Origin: JBJFGR01 sp051892875
Lineage (GTDB): Bacteria > Pseudomonadota > Gammaproteobacteria > Enterobacterales > Succinivibrionaceae
Length of the DNA: 11,230 bases
Direction of reading: 5' to 3'
Assembly: GCA_051892875.1 (NCBI GenBank)
Contig: JBJFGR010000086.1
Span: 1-11,230, forward strand
Both the position numbers and the translations under genes were made by a program. The notes beneath the pieces are model-generated. The model was given only the letters and a program-made list of their open reading frames with translations, did not search any database and was not told where the DNA came from. Shown here one piece after another: positions 6,217-11,230 of this stretch (the stretch's first letter is position 1; every line of letters begins with the position of its first letter).

Positions 6217-8928
6217 ATGTTTCAGACAATACTTACAAAAATATTTGGTAGTAGCAACGAGAGAACTGTAAAAAGATTATCTAAGATTGTTGAGCAAATC
6301 AATGCTTTAGAACCTGATTTTTCAAAATTACAAGATTCTGATTTTAAAGTATATACAGAAAAGTATATAGAAAGAGTAGCAAAGGGTGAAAAACTAGAAA
6401 ATTTATTACCTGAGGCTTTTGCTTTGATAAGAGAAGCTTCAAAAAGGGTTTTGGGATTAAGACCATATGATGTACAGTTAATGGGTGGTATGGTTTTAAA
6501 TGATAACCAAATTGCAGAAATGAAAACAGGTGAAGGTAAGACATTAACAGCTTTATTACCAGTATATTTAAATGCATTAACTAAAAAAGGTGTTCATGTA
6601 GTAACAGTAAATGATTACTTAGCTCGTCGTGATAGTAATTGGTGTCGTCCTTTATTTGAATTTTTAGGAATGACTGTAGGTTGTAATATTCCAGGGATGA
6701 ATCCTGATGAAAAGCGTGCAGCTTATGCTTGTGATGTTACTTATGGTACTAATAATGAATTTGGTTTTGATTATTTGCGTGATAATATGGCTTATGTACC
6801 AGAACAGAGAGTACAAAAACCTTTATATTATGCACTAGTAGACGAAGTAGACTCAGTATTAATTGATGAGGCTAGAACTCCTTTAATTATATCAGGTGCT
6901 TCAGAAGATAGTTCCGAATTATATGTTGCTATTGACTCTTTAATGGGTGGTTTAAAGAAACAGGATAAGGAAGATACTGAAGAATACCGTGGAGATGGTC
7001 ACTATACAGTTGATTTAAAGAATAAGCAGGTTTATTTGACTGAAAATGGTCAAATATATATTGAAGAACTTTTACAACAAAAAGGGTTGTTATCTGAAAA
7101 CGATTCTTTATTTGGTTCAAATAATATTTCATTACTTCATCATGTAATGGCTGCATTAAGAGCACATGTTCTATTTGAAAAAAATGTTGATTATATTGTG
7201 AAAGATGGTGAAGTTGTTATAGTCGACGAACATACTGGTAGAACAATGCCTGGAAGAAGATGGTCAGAAGGTATTCATCAGGCAATTGAAGCAAAGGAAC
7301 ATGTAAAGATTCAGAGTGAAAATCAGACTTTAGCGTCTATAACATTCCAAAATTACTTCCGTATGTATGAAAAGTTGGCAGGTATGACAGGTACTGCTGA
7401 TACAGAGGCATATGAATTTCAACAAATTTATAATTTAAAGACTGTTGTTCTTCCAACAAATAAACCAATGCAAAGACAAGATCTTCCAGATTTGATTTAT
7501 ATGTCAGAAGAAGAAAAGTATGATGCTATTGTTCAAGATATTAAGGAAAAAGTTGAACAAGGAAGACCTGTATTAGTAGGTACAATTTCTATTGAAAATT
7601 CTGAAAAGTTGTCAAATTTCTTAAATAAGATCAATATCAGACATAATGTTTTAAATGCAAAATTCCATGAAAAAGAAGCTGAAATAGTTGCTGAAGCTGG
7701 TCGTCCTGGTACTGTTACAATTGCTACTAATATGGCTGGTCGTGGTACAGATATTGTGTTAGGTGGTTCATTACAGTCTGAAATAGAATCTCTTCAAAAT
7801 CCAACACCTGAACAAATAGAACAAGTTAAGAAAGATTGGCAAAAGAGACATGATGAAGTAATCAAGGCTGGTGGTTTGCATATAATCGGTACAGAGCGTC
7901 ATGAATCAAGACGTATTGATAACCAGTTACGTGGTCGTTCAGGTCGTCAAGGAGATCCAGGTTCTTCAAGATTTTACCTATCAATGGACGATAATTTAAT
8001 GAAGATTTTTGGATCTGATCGTTTAAAGAAGATTATGAGTTCTTTAGGTATGGAAAAAGGTCAACCTCTTGAACATAAGTGGGTATCAAAGGCTATTGAA
8101 AATGCACAACGTAAAGTTGAAACAAGAAACTTTGATATGAGAAAGAGTTTGTTGGAGTTTGATGATGTAGCTAATGAACAGCGTAAAGTTATTTATGAAG
8201 AAAGAAATGCTTTATTAGACGGAAAACTTTCATCCGATACTGTAAATGATATTAGATCTGATGTATTGAATAGTGTAATTAGTCAACATATTCAACCAAA
8301 TTCATTAATTGAAACTTGGGATATTAAAGGATTAGAAGAACACTTAAAAGAATTTAGCTTAGATTTACCTATTAGTAAGTGGCTAACTGATGATGAAAAA
8401 TTATTTGAAGAAACGTTAAGAGATCGCATCGTTGAAGAAGCTACTAAAGCATTTGATGAAAAGAAAGAGTTATTAGGACCTGAACATTCTGATTCTTTAG
8501 TGCGTAATGTAATGTTGCAGTTATTAGATGCTTTATGGAAAGATCATTTAGCTGCTATGGATTATTTACGTCAAGGTATTGGTTTAAGAGGTTATGCTCA
8601 AAAGAATCCAAAACAGGAATACAAGCTTGAATCATTTAATATGTTCCAAAACATGCTCGAGAACTTTAAGTTCCAAGTTGTCCGTGTTTTATCAAATATT
8701 CAGATTCGTTTGAAAGAAGATGTTGATGAAATGGAAGAAAAGAGAAGAGAGCAAGCTCAAAAGGCAGAAGAAGAAGCTAATAAAAAAGCTCTTGAAGAAC
8801 AGCAACGTATGGAACGTGAAGCACTTGCTAATAGACCACTTATTAAGGAAGGTCACAAGGTTGGCAGAAATGATCCGTGTCCATGTGGAAGTGGTAAGAA
8901 GTACAAAAATTGTTGTGGAAAATTATAG
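6217..8928 (+). CDS. secA: Preprotein translocase ATPase SecA
   Basis: SecA is the ATPase motor that pushes unfolded preproteins through SecYEG. The 903-residue protein is close to E. coli (901). Walker A MKTGEGKT (102-109) has K108 at the E. coli position, and the Walker B region DEVDSVLIDEARTP starts at 209. The preprotein-binding domain follows (about 230-375, ending near MTGTADTEAYEF), then the second nucleotide domain with NMAGRGTDI and QLRGRSGRQGDPG. After the helical wing comes a charged linker (about 835-880) and a C-terminal zinc motif with C888, C890, C899 and C900, used for SecB and phospholipid contact. The start matches the family N-terminus (LTKIFGSSNERT) despite no visible ribosome site. 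No secM or lpxC lies upstream, unlike E. coli. Confidence 0.98.
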   Translation: MFQTILTKIFGSSNERTVKRLSKIVEQINALEPDFSKLQDSDFKVYTEKYIERVAKGEKLENLLPEAFALIREASKRVLGLRPYDVQLMGGMVLNDNQIAEMKTGEGKTLTALLPVYLNALTKKGVHVVTVNDYLARRDSNWCRPLFEFLGMTVGCNIPGMNPDEKRAAYACDVTYGTNNEFGFDYLRDNMAYVPEQRVQKPLYYALVDEVDSVLIDEARTPLIISGASEDSSELYVAIDSLMGGLKKQDKEDTEEYRGDGHYTVDLKNKQVYLTENGQIYIEELLQQKGLLSENDSLFGSNNISLLHHVMAALRAHVLFEKNVDYIVKDGEVVIVDEHTGRTMPGRRWSEGIHQAIEAKEHVKIQSENQTLASITFQNYFRMYEKLAGMTGTADTEAYEFQQIYNLKTVVLPTNKPMQRQDLPDLIYMSEEEKYDAIVQDIKEKVEQGRPVLVGTISIENSEKLSNFLNKINIRHNVLNAKFHEKEAEIVAEAGRPGTVTIATNMAGRGTDIVLGGSLQSEIESLQNPTPEQIEQVKKDWQKRHDEVIKAGGLHIIGTERHESRRIDNQLRGRSGRQGDPGSSRFYLSMDDNLMKIFGSDRLKKIMSSLGMEKGQPLEHKWVSKAIENAQRKVETRNFDMRKSLLEFDDVANEQRKVIYEERNALLDGKLSSDTVNDIRSDVLNSVISQHIQPNSLIETWDIKGLEEHLKEFSLDLPISKWLTDDEKLFEETLRDRIVEEATKAFDEKKELLGPEHSDSLVRNVMLQLLDALWKDHLAAMDYLRQGIGLRGYAQKNPKQEYKLESFNMFQNMLENFKFQVVRVLSNIQIRLKEDVDEMEEKRREQAQKAEEEANKKALEEQQRMEREALANRPLIKEGHKVGRNDPCPCGSGKKYKNCCGKL

Positions 8929-8948
8929 ATAATGATTTTAAGCTTTTT

Positions 8949-8969
8949 GCATAAATAACTTATTTATGC
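8949..8969. repeat. Palindrome after secA
   Basis: GCATAAATAA (8949-8958) and TTATTTATGC (8960-8969) are perfect arms around one base. In RNA this gives about 9 pairs with a 3-base loop, 20 bases past the secA stop. No T run follows, so it is not by itself a terminator; it may stabilise the 3' end or add to the terminator 25 bases on. Confidence 0.55.
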
Positions 8970-8993
8970 TTAATAGTTTTGATTAAAGTAATC

Positions 8994-9031
8994 CCCTCGA
9001 AAGTTTGATAAAACTATAGAGGGTTTTTTTT
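8994..9031 (+). terminator. Rho-independent terminator of secA
   Basis: CCCTC (8994-8998) pairs with GAGGG (9019-9023). Inside it, AGTTT (9002-9006) pairs with AAACT (9011-9015) around loop GATA, with a symmetric 3-by-3 internal loop between the stems. Eight T (9024-9031) follow directly. It separates secA from the kinase gene. Confidence 0.85.
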
Positions 9032-9203
9032 ACATAGATGTTTTTTTATGTCTAGATGTAGAAAATAGTGTGCTTATAAATAAAAGAATATTGAGCGGTA
9101 TAACTGTTTTTTAATTATATTTGCATGTAATAGTGGTTATTTTAAATATGAGATAATAGAATGAATTGATATATTAATCGTTGTTATTTAATGGATAAAT
9201 ACA

Positions 9204-10229
9204 GTGCTAAATAATAATTTAAAAAGTAAAGGTATTGGCTTAACCCCAAAAAATACAGGATATGTTGCAGACGATACTGAGTTATTATCTGAAGTGTTTA
9301 ATGCTGTAACTTCCGCAATTATAGTTTTAGATAAAAAGGGGTGTATAGTAAGAGCAAATCAAAGTGCTTTAGATATGTTTGATGGGGATCTTATATCTCA
9401 GAAATGGATAACAGTGGTAAAAAATTTTTTTGTTCCTATGGCTGATGATGGTCACGAGGTTTCATTAAAAAATGGCAAAAAAATTTTGGTGTCTACAAAA
9501 CCTTTAAGCGTCGGACAACTAGTTGTTCTTACTGATGTAACGCCAACTCGTCAGCTTCAAGAAAGAGTTAGCCATATGGAAAGGCTTAGTAGTTTAGGTA
9601 AAATGGCAGCTTCTTTAGCTCATCAAATAAGAACACCTTTATCAGCAGCTATTTTATATGCTTCAAATATCGGTAATAGAAATGTGTCTCCTATAGCAAA
9701 AGCTACTTTTTTAAAGAAGTTAATGGATCGTTTAAAAGATTTAGAAAATCAAGTAAGTGATATCTTATTGTTTGCAAAGTCAGGTGATAACATTGTTGAT
9801 AAAGTTATGGTTGAAGATTTAGTAGCATCTGTTGAATGTGGTACCGAAGGAATGATAACCTTAAAAGGAGCTTCAATGGATGTGATATTTAATGACCCAG
9901 ATATGACTATAATTGCTAATTTAACGTCGTTATCTAGTGCAATATCTAATTTGATTAGCAATGCTTTGGAGGCTAAAGCAAATCATTTAGTACTAGCTGT
10001 TTCAAAAAAAGATAATAATGTAGTTGTAAAAATTGCGGATAATGGAAGTGGAATCCCTATAGATATTCAATCAAAAATATTTGAACCATTTTATACAACA
10101 AAAAGTACTGGAACAGGATTAGGTTTAGCTGTTGTTAATTCGGTTATTACCGCACACCAAGGTACAATTAGATTAATATCAGAATTAGGAAAAGGGAGTT
10201 GTTTTATTATCACAATACCTTTAGCGTGA
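9204..10229 (+). CDS. flrB: FlrB/FleS-like PAS sensor histidine kinase
   Basis: This is a cytosolic two-component kinase of 341 residues with no membrane segment or signal peptide. A PAS-like domain spans about 26-115. A short coiled linker (RQLQERVSHMERLSSLGKM, 116-134) leads to the dimerisation domain with phospho-acceptor H140 (SLAHQIRTPLSAA). The ATPase domain has the N box around N253 (SNLISNALEA), G1 DNGSGIP (279-285), the F box FEPFYTTK (293-300) and G2 GTGLGLAV (303-310). The strings MADDGHEVSL and SLGKMAASLAHQIRTPLSAA closely recall Vibrio FlrB and Pseudomonas FleS, which phosphorylate FlrC/FleR to switch on middle flagellar genes. The start is GTG with a weak GGA site 8 bases upstream. 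No flrC, flrA or sigma-54 promoter is adjacent, so the flagellar role is inferred from sequence likeness; NtrB-like roles are possible. Confidence 0.8.
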   Translation: MLNNNLKSKGIGLTPKNTGYVADDTELLSEVFNAVTSAIIVLDKKGCIVRANQSALDMFDGDLISQKWITVVKNFFVPMADDGHEVSLKNGKKILVSTKPLSVGQLVVLTDVTPTRQLQERVSHMERLSSLGKMAASLAHQIRTPLSAAILYASNIGNRNVSPIAKATFLKKLMDRLKDLENQVSDILLFAKSGDNIVDKVMVEDLVASVECGTEGMITLKGASMDVIFNDPDMTIIANLTSLSSAISNLISNALEAKANHLVLAVSKKDNNVVVKIADNGSGIPIDIQSKIFEPFYTTKSTGTGLGLAVVNSVITAHQGTIRLISELGKGSCFIITIPLA

Positions 10230-10240
10230 AAATATAATAA

Positions 10241-10292
10241 TTTTTGTGAAATAGATTAAAAAAAATTCAATTTTGTGATATAGTAAAAAAAA
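10241..10292 (+). repeat. Imperfect direct repeat after the kinase gene
   Basis: Two copies of TTTTGTGA(A/T)ATAG...TAAAAAAAA occur at about 10242-10265 and 10271-10292, 29 bases apart. The second lacks two bases near the middle. They lie in the 255-base gap before gmhA, which holds no gene. A duplicated binding site or simple AT-rich drift are both possible. Confidence 0.45.
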
Positions 10293-10312
10293 TATGGTTA
10301 TGTGGATGTATT

Positions 10313-10342
10313 AAAAATAATTATAAATTATTTTTTTATTTC
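10313..10342 (+). terminator. AT-only terminator candidate after the kinase gene
   Basis: AAAAATAATT (10313-10322) and AATTATTTTT (10326-10335) are perfect 10-base arms around ATA, and the T run continues to 10337. The stem has no G-C pair, so it may be too weak to work. It is the only hairpin with a T tract found between the kinase gene and gmhA. Confidence 0.35.
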
Positions 10343-10483
10343 CAAGCTTGATAATATATTTGAAATTCATACAACTATATAATAATGTTTTTACAAAAGG
10401 TAATAGCTAAAGCATAGTAAATAGTAATGCGTTATTTGTGAGAATTTAACAAATATTAACAAAAAAATAAGATTAGAAGCACT

Positions 10484-10488
10484 GGTGG
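10484..10488 (+). promoter_or_regulatory. Ribosome binding site favouring the gmhA ATG
   Basis: GGTGG stands 8 bases before ATG 10497-10499. The alternative upstream GTG (10485-10487) lies inside this element and has only a weak AGAAG before it, so the ATG is the better start. Confidence 0.5.
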
Positions 10489-10496
10489 TTTTCCGT

Positions 10497-11081
10497 ATGT
10501 TTGATATAAAAACTTATGTGGCAGATAGTATTTCTGTAAAACAAAAGATATTAGCTAACCCTGAAATAATAGATAAAATCCAAACTGTATCAAAATATAT
10601 GATAGATACGTTTGTTGATGGTTGTAAGGTTCTTGTTGCTGGAAATGGTGGTTCTGCAGCTGATGCTCAGCATTTTGCGGCAGAGTTAGTTTCAAGATTT
10701 TATTTTGATAGACCAGGTTTGCCAGCAATAGCTTTAACTACTGATACTTCAATAATGACAGCTATCGGAAATGATTATGATTTTTCAAGAGTATTTGCTA
10801 GACAAGTAGAAGCTTTAGGAAGTGTAGGAGATTTGTTTATTGGTATCTCCACTTCTGGAAATTCTAAGAATGTAATTGAAGCTATCGAAGTTGCAAAATC
10901 AAAGAATATATTTACAGTGGGGTTGGTTGGCGAAAAACCATCTAAAATGGATGATATTTGCGATTTGGTAATCAAGGTTCCTAGTGTAAATACTCCAAAT
11001 ATTCAAGAATCACAATTAATGATTGAACATATTATATGTGCAATTGTAGAAGATGCTTTGTTTGGTAATCAAAAAAAGTAA
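10497..11081 (+). CDS. gmhA: D-sedoheptulose 7-phosphate isomerase GmhA
   Basis: GmhA converts sedoheptulose 7-phosphate to D-glycero-manno-heptose 7-phosphate, the first step to the ADP-heptose of the lipopolysaccharide inner core. It is a cytosolic single SIS-domain enzyme of 194 residues from ATG 10497 (198 from GTG 10485). In the longer numbering the phosphosugar loops are GNGGSAAD (53-60) and STSGNS (122-127). The four zinc ligands known from the family are kept as H63, E67, Q174 and H182, which favours GmhA over the SIS paralogue DiaA. The sequence resembles the Campylobacter-type GmhA more than the E. coli enzyme. The usual GxDGG turn after strand LVG is replaced by EKPSK (150-154). 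No other heptose gene is adjacent. GmhA versus another SIS isomerase is the remaining doubt. Confidence 0.85.
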   Translation: MFDIKTYVADSISVKQKILANPEIIDKIQTVSKYMIDTFVDGCKVLVAGNGGSAADAQHFAAELVSRFYFDRPGLPAIALTTDTSIMTAIGNDYDFSRVFARQVEALGSVGDLFIGISTSGNSKNVIEAIEVAKSKNIFTVGLVGEKPSKMDDICDLVIKVPSVNTPNIQESQLMIEHIICAIVEDALFGNQKK

Positions 11082-11122
11082 GGATTTTGTATAAAAATCT
11101 AGTTCTTAATTGAAATTAAAAG

Positions 11123-11153
11123 CTTGTTTCTTAATATGGAAATGAGTTTTTTT
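11123..11153 (+). terminator. Rho-independent terminator of gmhA
   Basis: CTTGTTTC (11123-11130) pairs with GAAATGAG (11139-11146) over 8 positions with two G-U pairs, and AAAAG before it can pair with the T run that follows (seven T, 11147-11153). It lies 41 bases after the gmhA stop. The stem is modest in strength. Confidence 0.6.
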
Positions 11154-11230
11154 GATTATTAGGATAATTTAGTATAGCTTACATTTCGCACTTAAAATTT
11201 GTATATTTTCACCTTCATTCCTAAACATCA

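Noticed and set aside
6344..7165. Minus-strand frames inside secA, and similar frames inside frdA, frdC, the kinase gene and gmhA
   Set aside because: They lie wholly within well-supported genes, show no family resemblance and have no ribosome sites; they are shadows of the coding strand.
9032..9203. Sigma-54 promoter for the FlrB-like kinase
   Set aside because: No GG-N10-GC arrangement with proper flanks was found. TTTGCA near 9119 has no GG at the right distance.
11007..11039. Apparent loss of a catalytic histidine in GmhA (IQESQ where E. coli has IQEIH)
   Set aside because: The zinc and catalytic histidine is the one eight residues after the conserved glutamine, and it is present (H182). 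The changed residue is not a known ligand.

Overview
The window looks like ordinary chromosome from an AT-rich, motile, fumarate-respiring gammaproteobacterium. Three things point there: the four-subunit FrdABCD fumarate reductase with separate FrdC and FrdD anchors; the clustering of rsgA, psd, frd and a tRNA-Gly(GCC), which echoes the Escherichia coli neighbourhood; and a FlrB/FleS-type cytosolic kinase typical of polarly flagellated gammaproteobacteria. The low GC and a fumarate reductase that appears well expressed would fit an anaerobic succinate producer such as a member of the Succinivibrionaceae. That family name is inference only; no 16S gene or other decisive marker is present.

Layout. 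Positions 1-122 hold the end of a convergent region and a strong two-way terminator. The minus-strand block 123-5768 reads, in transcription order, rsgA (ribosome-assembly GTPase), psd (phosphatidylserine decarboxylase), a 261-base regulatory gap, then frdA-frdB-frdC-frdD. Both frdA/frdB and frdB/frdC are joined by a TAATG stop-start overlap. rsgA is divergent from a plus-strand tRNA-Gly(GCC) at 5896-5971, which has a clear sigma-70 promoter. The plus strand then carries secA (6217-8928) with its terminator, a PAS-histidine kinase resembling FlrB (9204-10229), and a GmhA-type sedoheptulose-7-phosphate isomerase (10497-11081) with a terminator.

How the genes relate. FrdABCD is the terminal menaquinol:fumarate reductase of anaerobic respiration. 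Psd makes the phosphatidylethanolamine of the same membrane, SecA drives protein export across it, and GmhA starts heptose synthesis for the lipopolysaccharide core. RsgA and tRNA-Gly serve translation. The kinase would belong to the flagellar gene cascade, but no response regulator lies beside it.

I found no defence system, CRISPR array, insertion sequence, prophage or evident new system. The points most worth a second look are a 17-bp inverted repeat with internal direct repeats between psd and frdA, an orphan FlrB-like kinase, the absence of orn from its usual place between rsgA and tRNA-Gly, an extra cysteine in an FrdB cluster motif, and secA standing without secM or a visible ribosome binding site.
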